Of a stretch of DNA of 64,000 nt, positions 53,437 to 63,926 are shown in pieces. Source of the stretch: Prochilodus magdalenae (taxonomy: Eukaryota > Chordata > Actinopteri > Characiformes > Prochilodontidae); the NCBI GenBank assembly GCA_024036415.1, contig JAMWET010000674.1, positions 137,501 through 201,500 on the forward strand, written 5' to 3'. The notes under the pieces were generated by a model. It searched no databases and was not told the DNA's origin. It saw only the letters and a list, made by a program, of their open reading frames with translations. Position 1 is the stretch's first letter. Each line of letters begins with the position of its first letter. The position numbers and the translations under genes are program-made.

Positions 53437-53551
53437 ATGGAAACGGAGAAGAGCCTCTGCATCGTTAAAGTGCTGCTGTGGATCGCCTGCTTGGGCCTTA
53501 GCGTCACATGGAACTCAAGAGGCACACAGGCCGCCATATACCGTCACACAG
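53437..53551 (+). CDS. msmb: msmb-like coding exon 1: signal peptide
   Basis: 38 codons plus one base, beginning METEKSLCIV and ending at donor ACAG|GTATGA. It encodes the signal peptide and a few mature residues. The two cysteines here lie in the signal peptide, so the mature N-terminus lacks the family's first cysteine. Confidence 0.82.
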
Positions 53552-56500
53552 GTATGACAAAGCACAGACGTCCTTAAACAGCTCTTATATGTTTTAGCGA
53601 GGAGAACAAATCTACAATTTTCCCCTCAGTCCACATGCAGTTGATTGGCCATGACACATTGTGTGTCTGTTTGCAATCTTTAATCATCAATGAGGCTAAA
53701 GTAGCTTTCATGCTGGGACCAGCTTGTTTTCCTTAATGGTGGAAGCTGGTATAGATGGTCACCCAATATAGGCTGGTTTTACTGGTGATCAGTGAAAAGC
53801 ATCTAAAACACAGCATATGGTCCAGGCTGGTTTTCCAGCAGGGTTTCAATAATGGAAGTTTATACCTAATAATATGGCTTTTGGTTGCTAAGATGATTCT
53901 TTATTCCATGCATTCAAGACTCCCAGCCCCTAGCCTAGACTATGCCACTGTGTGCAAGTGTCAGAAGCTTTGGAATCCATTGAAGTCATGAATTCGGGAA
54001 CCAGGAGTTCCTCGCTATGGTCTGTTTCGCTGCTGTTTGGAACAAAACCTCGTATCTCTACATGATAACTTTACAGGAAAGACATGTTTTACTTTTAATG
54101 CAAGTCAGTGTAACTGGACTTTTTGTAATTGTAATGTTTTCTTCTTGTCTATTCATCATTAATAATCATACGCTGTAAAGGGTAACAGTCGAAAACCTTT
54201 GCGACCATAACTATACGATTAACTGTGGAATCAGCTCCAGAGATTTCTCGAATCAACAGCCCAACCAATTAGCATCAATCAACCTGCTTCCCTGCTAGAA
54301 AACCAGTACAGTCCAGCATGTATTGTGCTTTGGATGATGTAATGCTGGTCAGCAGCAATGGAAGTGGCTATACTAATCACCAAAACAACCTGCATATCGT
54401 CGCTGTCCAAAACGACAAATTTACAGGAGAGAGAAAAACCTAATCTAGATTAAATGTTAGTCAGTGGAACCAGACTTTTACCCCCAAACACCTCTGAGCT
54501 ATTTCTGTTGGCACATTTATCTTGAACTTTTTCCACAATGTAACCGGCAACTGGTGCATTCAATGTAAATCAACAAAAACGGAGATGTGTTTTATTGGAC
54601 AGCAACATATATTGTATTACGGATGCTGGTCAACCGGCATTAAAAGTCTCTTCTGATGTTTATTTTTTATTTTATTTTTAACAGGAATGCTTTCAGGAAT
54701 GTTTTCACTGTCAGGAACTACATCATATGAGGCTTATCCATGCAGACTGCACAACATAAACTGCTAATACTAGCTTGCATGTCCTGTTACCTACTTTAGC
54801 CTTGTAGCTCCTGGTCGACACTACAGAGGAGAATTTGTTTTTAATTTGGATTAAGGGAAGAAATGTGTCAGCTTTACACCTAACCAACCACCACACAACC
54901 AACACCTTTGTAATACCACCCTGTTGAAAACGGCTGTCAGATACTCAGAGGTAATTCGCATCTCAGTTGAAAACATTACCACAGAGCATAGGAATAAAGC
55001 TTCAGAATGGAACACCACGAGCACAGCAGCTCCACTGCATGTTAATGCAGGGCTTCTACATCTCAAACCTACAGCTGAGGCAACAGCAACCTCTGGTGGT
55101 CCTCTCCATGTACCAACAGCTCACTGCATCCCTTTATTTTTGTGGTTTCGCCAGGCCTGTGCACTTACAAGGACAAGCGTTTTGAAGCTGGTCAGACTTT
55201 CTACATAGGATGTGACAAGTGTTACTGCCACAGGTCTGGCTACGTCTGCTTTCCGTAAGTAACAGCACAGTAAACACGATGTAATGATTGTGCTACTACA
55301 TCAGATTTAAAGTTATAGTTAAGTGAAGAACAAACAGCATGTACACTGTACGGCCAAAACCACACACATACCTGACCATAATACCTATGAGTATATTGGA
55401 CACCCCATTCCAAAAACAAAACCGGCTTTAAGCAAGCTGCTGGAGTATGTCTGTGGGAGGTTGTGCCCAAGCAGTCTGATTTATCCCAAAGGTGTTCAGT
55501 GGGGTTAAGGTCAGGCCTCTTGAGCTCACTTTGTGTAGAGGCACAGTCACGCTGGACCAGTAAGAGTCTTTAGCAAACTGTTGTTAGAAATTAGAAAGCA
55601 TGCGATTGTCTAAAACATCTTTGTATGCTGTAGCACTAACATGACTCTTGATTGGAACTAAGGGGCCCAGAAGGGCCCAGTATCCCTCCTCCCCAAACGT
55701 TACTGCAGACACTATGTATTTGGGTATGTAATGTTCTACTGGCATCCGCTTGATCAGTCCTTTAGACTGCCAGATAGTGAAATGTGATTCGTCACTCCAG
55801 AGAACACATCGCCACTGCGCCAGAGTTCCATTGCATGTAGTCATCTTGGGCTTCTGCTGATGCACAGTCCTGTAGCAGGTCATGCAACAGGAGACTGGTG
55901 AAGTTTATGTGCTATTCTCAGACTTACAGTTAACCAGAGAAGATCTAGCAAGGAACTCATATCATGAACTGACTTGCCTTTGTTTTTTATTTTATACACC
56001 TGTTAGCAACGGGCGTGTAGTACCTGAACTGAATAATTAGGAGTGTCCACATACTTTTGACTATATAGTGCAGCTGAAGGGCCCAATACTTTTCTGGTGT
56101 CATCCATTGATGAGGTACTAGATTAAATTTCTCATTAGCATGTCAGCTCCCGTTTCAAAACTAAAGAAGCACACTTCAGAAACCAAGCAACATTATCAAC
56201 TAAATTTGGGGAGGAAAAACAGCTGTTGACTTAAAAGGACCTAGGAAGCTGGAAAACATGTGGCCTGAAATGTGTCGTTTCTGTTCTAAGAACTAATTTG
56301 CATCTATCCATCTGTTTCAGCTCTTAGTGTGTTTTATTTACACACACACCCCAACACAGAGTAGTAAATCGAACAGAGCATAAAGACCTAAAAGCACAGC
56401 AAAGGCAGGAAGGTGTTTCATTCTAGGAGCTCCAGAGACGACAGAAAACAGTAATTTTAAAATAATCACTTTTGTTAAGTAGCACTAATGCCACTCTTTT

Positions 56501-56651
56501 TTTCTCCATTCTGCCCTCCATCTTTGCTAGACCCACGAAGCCAACCTCCTGGCCAAGCAAGTGTCAACGTGTGCCCACAGAGTGCGGCTACCGTGTGGTG
56601 TATCGGGACAATCCAGCAGTGGAGTGCCGTGCCTACAGTTGGATCTGGTGA
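53437..56651 (+). CDS. msmb: Beta-microseminoprotein-like secreted protein (join of three exons)
   Basis: Coding exons 53437-53551, 55155-55254 and 56531-56651 join in phase (1, 2) to give 111 residues; human MSMB has 114. Residues 1 to about 31 form a signal peptide (hydrophobic core VKVLLWIACLGLSV). The mature part carries the family's cysteine pattern: C-x22-C-x2-C-x-C-x6-C, then KC, EC and EC, ending in an aromatic/hydrophobic C-terminus (WIW; human ends EWII). MSMB/PSP94 is a secreted protein of seminal plasma and mucosae that binds CRISP3 in mammals; the role of the fish protein is not known to me. Only eight of the ten family cysteines are present in the mature chain. The prostate-associated relative MSMP is the main alternative, but its longer C-terminus does not fit. 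The ATG at 53437 is the first one before a signal sequence. Confidence 0.85.
53552..55154 (+). other. msmb-like intron 1
   Basis: 1.6 kb GT-AG intron made largely of decayed repeats: 'GCTGG/CCAGC' rich fragments at 53700-53845 and 54300-54360, and a dispersed-repeat copy around 54100-54830. Confidence 0.6.
55155..55254 (+). CDS. msmb: msmb-like coding exon 2: first cysteine cluster
   Basis: Acceptor TTTCGCCAG ends at 55154 and donor TTCC|GTAAGT starts at 55255. It encodes LCTYKDKRFEAGQTFYIGCD and on through KCYC to VCFP. This corresponds to the human stretch from Cys18 to the Cys49-Cys50 pair. The second cysteine of that pair is Phe here. Confidence 0.87.
55341..56072 (-). mobile_element. 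Tc1-like transposon relic in msmb-like intron 2
   Basis: Its ends look like degenerate terminal inverted repeats (TACACTGTACGGCCAAAAC at the left, ACTATATAGTGCA at the right). On - , 55883-55584 still reads a Tc1-type core: the ATLAQWRCVLWSDESHF-like stretch (LWSDESHFTIW) holding the second catalytic Asp region, then a GPLVPIK and ATAYKD-like tract. The N-terminal DNA-binding region and the rest of the frame are broken. It is non-functional, and inserted inside a gene intron against the gene's direction. Confidence 0.8.
56531..56651 (+). CDS. msmb: msmb-like coding exon 3: C-terminal half
   Basis: Acceptor TCTTTGCTAG ends at 56530. The exon completes Pro, reads PTKPTSWPSKCQRVPTEC and ends ECRAYSWIW with TGA at 56649-56651. 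KCQR..EC.Y.VV...P...C...WI aligns column by column with human MSMB (NCQRIFKKEDCKYIVVEKKD...C...WII). Confidence 0.87.
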
Positions 56652-57195
56652 TGTCTGCAGTCACACCACATGGAAAAGAAAGCAGTACTATCCCGTCATT
56701 AGTCAGCTGCTCCTCTGAGCAGGCCAATAACCCATAGGATCAAACTGCCAGTCAGGACTCTTCTTTCACTTTGTTCTTGTCAGTCTTAGAGTTACAGGTA
56801 CAAGAGTCTGCAAAACCTAAACATTTTCATAAATTAAGTATCAACTGCAAGATGAGTCATTAACTAATCTGGATTTGTTGTGTATTTCATGGTCTCTAGA
56901 TCGACTTTCTAAAACTCTAGCTTCTTCACAATATGAAAGCTTATCATGATGAGGAGCATCTTTAATGTTAGCCAGAGCACTCATGCACCTGTTCTGTTGA
57001 ATCACACCTGTCCATCACGTCACTGTAACCTTTTTGCATCTCCCATTAATACTATGGCCATTTTCAAAATACATTGTCATGAATATTTTATTATCAAAAT
57101 GCATTACATCTCTTCTGCTTTCTGCCTTTCGGAGAAGGGGGAGGGGTCCAAACTATGCTTTGTGTAAAAAATAAAATACAACAAAACAGAGATAG
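56652..57195 (+). other. 3'UTR of the msmb-like gene with poly(A) signal
   Basis: AATAAA at 57170-57175, in the context GTAAAAAATAAAATAC, ends a roughly 540-base UTR. No other canonical signal lies between the stop codon and this site. Confidence 0.6.
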
Positions 57196-57199
57196 GATT

Positions 57200-59180
57200 T
57201 TAAACGATTCCTTTAAAAAGTGTCCAGTTTTTTTTCTTTTTTTTATCCGAGAACTGGAGAAGAGTTTTAAAGCAAACCCTTGACTCCAAGATCCAACTGC
57301 ACACTTTCAACCGTCAACACCAACCCAAAAAGGAAATATCATGCGTCAAATTTAGTGTACTATATTTTTTTCCTGGAACAGTATATAACATTTTTATGCA
57401 AGTACACATGATCATACATAAATGTTTTCTTGTTTGTTAACATTTTTTCCTCTGTAATTAAGGTGCTGGTAAATTTTGGGTCACATAGTCTTTTTTTTTT
57501 TCTTCTGAAGTCTTCTGTGAAAGACAAACATTCATGTTAATCAGTGAGTACCCTTGTGTCTTTTCATAAATGGAGGTGGGGGGACTTTGACAGAAAAGGT
57601 CAAAATGTGTCCCAGAGGGTGAAAAAATGATCCTTTGACCAAGGGAGGAAAAACAACAAACAAAAAACACCCTTTTCTGTTCATTTCCAAGTAACTGTGG
57701 GCGTAGTCTGCCACAGGTCCACCCAACAGACTATCATGACATAAAGACTACAGTTCCCAAGATGCAACAGTGACATCCCTGTTGTTTTGCCCGATACTCA
57801 GTTCCACTCCGGTGGTCTTCATGGCACAACTTGGTGACCTCACTGCATGTGACAAATATCAGACGGCAGACGAAAGTACAGCATTCTGTCAGAAAACAGA
57901 CAATTCTGAAAGCAGCACTTTGCATTAAAATACTTAGTATGAGACCTCAGCAGCTATCTTTTCGATTTTTATCTTTGTCTTTTTTTTCTCCTAATCAAAC
58001 CATTCAGCCACAGCTCCTCTTCATCTACCTTAAGTGGCGTACGGAATGCAAGGATTGGTCAAAGGGAGAGAAAAATAAATTCTCAACAATATGAAAATAA
58101 AAAAAAATCCTGCAGGATTCAAAAACTTGTTAGGGGAACAAATCCTATAACGGAGTAAAACAATATTTCTGCAGCTTTCTTTTCAAAACAGTTCTGTGCA
58201 TTCCTAGTCACCAATGTTTATGCAACAATTACTAGAACCCCGTTTAAAAATGAAAGTAAAATCAGTCCCATATGACAACTATATCTCAGAACAGGCTGAT
58301 AGTGGAAAACATGACACCGGGTTTCAAACAACCCTAAAATCAACTCAAAACAAAAAACTGAGCTAACTGCAGCACCATAAGATCTGTGGTTGTCAAGTAT
58401 TACAGAGTGAGTCTACAGATGTGGAGAAACCACCAACAAAACTGAAGAAAAACAAACAAACAACCAAAAAAAAAAAAAAAAAAAAACCTGAAGATTTTTT
58501 AATGAGACTTAAACAGAGAACGGCCAGGGGTTGATCATCCCCTTGTGTCTCCTAGAAAACTAGTGATTGACAAGTCAACTGACAAACTGATTGGAATGAT
58601 TTGAGGAAGAGGGGCTATGTAAATGGATTTTACCTATAAGGCTATTGCGGATGATGCTAAAACACACTTTGCTTACAGTGAATTTGAGCAAAACGTAATC
58701 ACAGACTGATCTGGCTTTGATGTAAAAATTGAAAAGCACCGAATGCTTTAGCTGGTTGAACAGAACTGAATCTGCTTCCAGAATGTCGACAGAGATTTGT
58801 TTGTTTTACTTTGAGCACAGGTGCCCGAATCAATTTATCATCTACTTTGCACATTATCTCTGTACATATCTTTAAAGCATATGGGCAAATTTAAAATTAC
58901 ATATGATTTAAATTGTGATTCTCTCATTTCAAACTTCTAGGTAATGTTTAATTTCCACTGATTCCAAGATTATAAATGAAGTCCACATTAGACTACATGT
59001 TAAATGCAGAAATGCTTTTTGGTGGAAGAAGAAAAAAGAAACAAAAAGGGAAAAAAGAGAAAGAAGAGAAAGTAGGAAACAATTGTTACAAGAAGTGGAG
59101 TCCATACTCCTCACGTCTGTACATCTAGTCCCCTCCCCTAACCCAGAGTCATTCCACAGGTTCAGAGGTGAGGATGTTGA

Positions 59181-59218
<38 letters not shown>

Positions 59219-59249
59219 CTCACACACTCACACAAACACACCAAGGGTC
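57200..59249 (-). other. setd5: Presumed setd5 3'UTR region
   Basis: No frame of interest. On - the candidate poly(A) signals are ATTAAA at 58503-58498, followed by a run of T (58486-58466), and AATAAA at 57092-57087. The first gives about 0.75 kb of UTR. The second gives about 2.2 kb and would overlap the msmb-like 3'UTR. It contains a CA microsatellite (59183-59216) and an A-run (58466-58486). Confidence 0.45.
59183..59216. repeat. CA microsatellite in the setd5 3'UTR
   Basis: (CA)n 34 bases beyond the setd5 stop codon; it reads (TG)n in the transcript. Confidence 0.95.
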
Positions 59250-59822
59250 CTAGTAGGTCCCAGACTGTGTCCGTACCCCTGAACCCTGCATAGGGGGCTG
59301 TTGTAAATGCCGCTGTGGGTAGTGCTGTGCTCCAGAGGCTGAGAGAAGCCTGGAGCTGGCCTGCAATACCGCCTGCCCTGGGCTGCCTGGTTTCAGGCTC
59401 CGCAACGTTGACGGCTGGGCCAGTCTGGATCCGTGTGAAGGCTGACTGCTGTCTGTTTTGGGGTGCCCTTGGCCTCTGGAGGACATGCTAATAGACCCTG
59501 ACAGAGTGCTGTTCAATAGGCTAGCTTTGTGATGGGTGCCAGAGTAGAGGTGTGCCATGTCCATCACACCTCCTCCACTGCTGCTGTGGTGATGCAGCGT
59601 GCCCCCTGTCTGCCTGGAGTCCACTGAGGAAGGGGGTACTGAAGAGAGTGCATCCTGGGGTAGAGGAGTGGGCGTGCCCAACCGTGACGTGTGGTATCCC
59701 TGAACCACTGACGAAGAGGAGGGTGAAGAGGAGGCGCTGAAGGAGGGACGAAAAGGGGAGGACTGCTGGTGGTAGGCGGGGCTTTCCAGATGTTGATGGG
59801 GTTCTGAAAGATGGGGTGGCAC
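59250..59822 (-). CDS. setd5: setd5 terminal coding exon (190 codons)
   Basis: Acceptor GATTTTCTACAG, then VPPHLSEPHQHLESPAYHQQ to the end GVRTQSGTY and TAG at 59252-59250. Rich in Ser, Pro, Gln and His, without predicted folded domains. The stop is followed 34 bases later by a CA/TG microsatellite in the 3'UTR. Confidence 0.88.
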   Translation of the reverse strand: MPPHLSEPHQHLESPAYHQQSSPFRPSFSASSSPSSSSVVQGYHTSRLGTPTPLPQDALSSVPPSSVDSRQTGGTLHHHSSSGGGVMDMAHLYSGTHHKASLLNSTLSGSISMSSRGQGHPKTDSSQPSHGSRLAQPSTLRSLKPGSPGQAVLQASSRLLSASGAQHYPQRHLQQPPMQGSGVRTQSGTY

Positions 59823-61772
59823 CTGTAGAAAATCAGAAGATCAAACGATTCATCTTTAAATACAAGAAGAAAAAGGAAACAAATCATTTTACACTCTTTA
59901 TTAAAACACCAATAATACAGTGGTGCATTCTGAGTACCACTTCCAGAGGTAACCCTACCAAAAATATATAGAGGTAGAGGTAGAGATTAGCTTGGGATAG
60001 TTTTACTGAAATAAATCTGCAAGTTTGGAGTTTCTACTGTGCTGTTTTGTCTATAAGTAAAACCAACAGCTCCCCCTTCTGGATGTTTGTGAACATAAAC
60101 AACTTCATACTGCAACCCCTAATAATACAAAGCCAATCTATCTGGGCTTTCTTAAATACCTAACAGTCTAAACAGCACACAAACCATTTCTTTGCCCTAC
60201 ATGAAATCTAAATCATTTAGCCACAGTAAGCACAAGACTGTGCTTCTTATTTTTGTATGTTATTCTTCCTCTCATTCATTTATTACGCTGATGGGGTGTA
60301 GGAGGTTGGTTGCTTCATTTTGCAATATGTACTCCACCTATTGTATCTTGAAGCTTTGTGTCAAAAATGGCTCATGACAAATTTAACACATGAATGATGC
60401 ACATCTGTATGTCTGTAAAATAACAGCACCTTGGAGATTTTTTCTGAAAATAAAAACATGTTAACATGTACAAATACTGATGCTACACACTTCGCATTAC
60501 ACATTTGATGATACCATGTACACAAAACCGCAACTAGTGGTTTTGAAGAATCTACACTGTCGGACCTTGTGCCAAAACAAGGCTTTTCTCCAAATTCCAG
60601 AGTATTCCTAGCTCCTACACATCAACTTCAATTAAATTATCGATTGGCTAGAGTTACTCCAGGACTAGAGCTGGAAACCAGTGCCCTAAACTAAAACAGT
60701 TTCTTTCCCCAAGCCATCTATGTTGAGTTTTACCTGGTGCGGGTGGACAGACGGGCTGTACCTCTGAGGGCTCCTCATGGGGGAGGCCAAAGATGAACTC
60801 TGGAGATCACATCTATCCCCTTCCACTACATCTATAAACACAAAAGGACACATCACAATAACAAGATTGTCACTTTCAATTCAAACAGCAAATCACATGA
60901 GAGCAAAACATAACGCAGTTCTTTCATACCTGTATCCTTCTCTCGGCTGTTACCAAGCTCACTCACTCCACCTTCTGACCTTTTAAGAACTCGCTCCATC
61001 TTTAAATTTCCTCTCAAAACACGCTCCAGAACTCCATGCCCCTCTCTAAGCCTCTCTACGGAAGTTGGCACCATCCTGAAACAAAAGCAGAAAGATGTTA
61101 AACTGTGGACAGAGCGTATATGTACATTCTTCTTCATCTATTTTTGTTGTCTTCTCACCACTGGCTGGAGTCAGTTGCACGCGGACCAGAGTTTTGAGAG
61201 TGGTTCCCAATGTTGGAACTGAGGTCTGGGGGGCTGACCTCCTCTATCTGTGGAAAAGCCTGGTGGGCGGGAGAGGAGAAGGAGCTGTGTGGGGAGGCAG
61301 TGGGCTGCAGAACTGAGCGTGGCCCACCTGGGGACTCGGCGCTGGTGCAAAGAGAGCTGGGACGTGTGGGGGTACCCATAGCGCCTCCAGGGTCATGGTC
61401 TCGCGTCCCCTGCTTCCTCTTTCTGTACTCCAACAAAGAGACCTAGAGAGAAGAAATAAATGACGTGAACAACTGACATAGATCAGCATTGGTTTTGTAG
61501 AGTTGCATGGCACGCTCACACGCATAACCACATGCATAACAATTTAAAATTAAAAACAATATCCAGGATGTAACATGTCACCATCCATTGGTTCAATGAG
61601 AATGAGTGGTACAGCATGCAGAGGTAACCAACACCGCTTCAGTTTAACCACACAATACAAGTACTCAATCTTTTCACAAACTATATGCACACTCAAACTG
61701 CACCATGGTTAGAGGATGCTGCATGTCACAATATGAAAGGCAGATCTTTATTATTTGTTTTGGTCTGTTGTA

Positions 61773-61854
<82 letters not shown>

Positions 61855-63926
61855 CTTTAATGAGCCAAATGTTTCAATAAATGTAACTGTGATCAATTAA
61901 ATGGACCTTCATAAAAATATAAATAAATAAATAAAAACGCACAACATGAAATCATTCATTGTAAAGTTCATATCAAAAGGTACTAGCGCATGACGTCCAT
62001 TTTCAACACATGAATGAAGCACATGTTTTGTATGTCTGTCAAAGAAACAATATTCAATGATTTTATGCATGTTACGGGGATTTGAGGCAGTACAGGGAAA
62101 AGAGGCGCACTGTATGCAAAACAATATCCACATGCACACTTCTAGATGGAGGCCATATATGTAATATTCACCATATTCTGCCCTGGCTTGAATTCGCCCC
62201 TTACAGTTAGTGCCTGGTAACCAGGCAAGCCTGAGAGCTGACTAACGCCACTCCCCATGGCCCTCTGCCTTGAAAAAAAGTGGAAAAGAGAAGACTTGGC
62301 AAAACTTTCAAGGGGAAAAACTGGTCGGAATGCAGGAGGTATAAAAGGGACAGTAGGAGGAGAACAGAGAGGGTAGAACAAACCATAAGAGTTTTTTTTT
62401 TTTTTTTTTAAAGCTTGAAACACAAAGAAAAAAAAAAAAAATCACTTTTTGGACCTTTTGATGAGAATCTGAGAGGAGATTTCTGCTTTACCTTTAGACA
62501 AATCAAAAAAGATTTTGTTCCTTGGAAATCAAGGATTACATTACTACTTATTTCTACAAAACAGATCCATCAAGAGCCTACAATCACCCAGAGTCTCTGC
62601 CCATCAAACCAGCTGAACATTTAAATCACAAGACATTTTATAGTTACAATATTAACTCTTAGAGAATGCTACCTGATGTGGAATCTGGTTGGTGCAAAGG
62701 ACTGCGGAAAGATAGAAAATTGTGGAATGACAGAACAATGCAACAATGTCTGATCTTTATACTTTGAATTATGCCTCAACTGCAGAGAATAATAAGCTTT
62801 CCAAGTAAACGACCTCTCTCCTCAGTTACAGTGACATCTTTTGTCGAGCAGGTTTGATAAATGAAGCGAAATGCATCGTTTTCCACATGAGGAGCGATGT
62901 TTTAAATCTCACATACAGTAGATTTAAGGATGAAAACTTTAGCTGTGACTACTTGATGTGTTAAAAGGTCTCCACAGTCAGTTCTGGAATTCGTTAGCTT
63001 AAAGTGACTGTTCAGTGAAATATCATATTTACACTTTAAAATCCCAAAGTAGCCAAAAGATGGGCCGTCTAAAGCTTTTGCTTTTTAAGTTTCACTAGCT
63101 TCCAGTTCTTTGTAGCTATGTTATTCTCGCAATTTCAGTACAAAAGCAAACTACAGACACTAAACATGGCCAAACGCTTGCCACTGGCTACCAGATTACA
63201 GGGTAAACTTGTGTAAACTTTATTTTTGGCCTAGGATGTATAAAGAGGTGACATCTGGAGGTGGGTGTACTTGCCTTCTTCTTCTGTGGAGGATTGCTGG
63301 TATGAGGTGGCGTTCCACTGTCTGGGTAGCCACCCCCAAAGTGAGGCTCTGGAAAGGGTGAGAGAGAACCGGAGCCTGTCTCTGCCTGCAGAGCCTGGCC
63401 ACTCACAGTGCTGAAGTAGGACTCAGCAGGAGAAAAGCTGCCCTCTGAATGGGAATGGCGCCGGTCAGCGACAGGGCCAGTGGTCAGGTTAGCATTGAGG
63501 GGAGAGCAGGTGTAGATGAGGTTAAACTCTGTCCTGAAGACCTGCTCTCGAGCTTGAGCCTCATTTGAGCGCGAAGCCAGAGAAGCATCACCGACACTGG
63601 ACATGGGGACTGGTGTTAGGGAACTCCCACCTCCAGACCCACCCAAAGTGTCCGAGACAGTCAGTGGGAAATCGTCAGATACAGGTGCAGGACTGCCGAG
63701 ACTGGAGGTCATGGAAAGGTCAGGGAACGTTGCAATCCGTGGAGTATCAAAGTCTGTCCGCAAACATGGCTAAAGACAGATGGTCAGATATTAGTATAAT
63801 GAACACACAACTATGAACTATAATGTCAAATATTTTTACAATAATTTGTCAAGTGTCTTCACGTCTTACTTCTGGTGAAAGAGACTCTGATCTGTGCACA
63901 GGAGATGCTTCAGGAGACGAGATGTT
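59250..63926 (-). CDS. setd5: SET domain-containing protein 5, C-terminal part (join of six exons)
   Basis: On - the exons are 63926-63870, 63769-63275, 61442-61159, 61075-60930, 60831-60734 and 59822-59250. They total 1653 bases, 550 residues and a stop, and all phases agree. SETD5 is a nuclear chromatin regulator of the Set3/KMT2E-like family that works with HDAC3/NCoR and PAF1 complexes. Its SET domain lies earlier in the protein, outside this window. Seen here: a Ser/Pro-rich disordered tail, the hallmark PPQKKK-VSLLEYRKRK stretch shared by SETD5 and KMT2E, blocks such as SPMRSPQRYSPSVHPHQ, and a C-terminus RTQSGTY. KMT2E is the alternative, but the lhfpl4 neighbour and the ending favour SETD5. 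The intron lengths are 100, 1832, 83, 98 and 911 bases. Confidence 0.9.
59823..60733 (-). other. setd5: setd5 intron (911 bases)
   Basis: GT-AG intron. A fragment near 60640-60700 resembles a dispersed fish repeat (CCAGGACTAGAGCTGGAAACCA). Otherwise nothing is recognised. Confidence 0.7.
60734..60831 (-). CDS. setd5: setd5 exon (SPMRSPQRYSPS)
   Basis: Acceptor GTGTTTATAG, donor CACCAG|GTAAAA. It reads VVEGDRCDLQSSSLASPMR and SPQRYSPSVHPHQ, ending in phase 0. SP/RS-rich, probable phosphorylation sites. Confidence 0.83.
60930..61075 (-). CDS. setd5: setd5 exon (MVPTSVERLREGHG)
   Basis: Acceptor TTTTGTTTCAG, donor ATACAG|GTATGA. After completing Trp it reads MVPTSVERLREGHGVLERVL to REKDT. It is charged and probably helical (VERLREGHGVLERVLRGNLK), unlike the disordered flanks. 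The intron before it is only 83 bases. Confidence 0.83.
61159..61442 (-). CDS. setd5: setd5 exon with VSLLEYRKRK
   Basis: Acceptor TTCTTCTCTCTAG, phase 0 start. It reads VSLLEYRKRKQGTRDHD and then Ser/Pro-rich sequence, ending with TG so that Trp is completed by the next exon. The basic opening joins the KKK of the preceding exon to make one basic motif, which could act in nuclear import or chromatin binding (inference). Confidence 0.88.
61443..63274 (-). other. setd5: setd5 GC-AG intron (1832 bases)
   Basis: Starts GCAAGT on - and ends CTCTCTAG. It contains a 77-base CA microsatellite (61775-61851) and poly(T)/poly(A) tracts near 62390-62440. Nothing else is recognised. Confidence 0.75.
61775..61851. 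repeat. CA microsatellite in a setd5 intron
   Basis: Perfect (CA)n, about 37 units, in the GC-AG intron. Confidence 0.97.
63275..63769 (-). CDS. setd5: setd5 exon ending in KKK (165 codons)
   Basis: Acceptor CATCTGTCTTTAG precedes CCATGTTTGCGG. It reads PCLRTDFDTPRIATFPDLS onward, and includes FRTEFNLIYTCSPLNANL, which looks like a conserved short motif within otherwise disordered sequence. It ends NPPQKKK at a GC donor (AAG|GCAAGT). Using the next GT (at 63270-63269) would break the frame into the next exon. Confidence 0.85.
63870..63926 (-). CDS. setd5: setd5 exon (19 codons)
   Basis: On - , acceptor TTTTCTTTGCAG precedes AACATCTCG; donor CAGAA|GTAAGA. It reads NISSPEASPVHRSESLSPE in phase 0 at both ends. 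Short Ser/Pro-rich linker. Confidence 0.8.

Noticed and set aside
55584..55883. 99-residue frame on - as a gene nested in msmb-like intron 2
   Set aside because: Tc1-like transposase remnant flanked by matching degenerate ends.
53437..56651. MSMP (prostate-associated microseminoprotein) instead of MSMB-like
   Set aside because: MSMP has a longer C-terminal extension. This protein ends right after the last cysteine with WIW, as MSMB ends with EWII.
59250..63926. KMT2E instead of SETD5
   Set aside because: Both share KKKVSLLEYRKRK, but the C-terminus (RTQSGTY) and the lhfpl4 neighbour fit SETD5.
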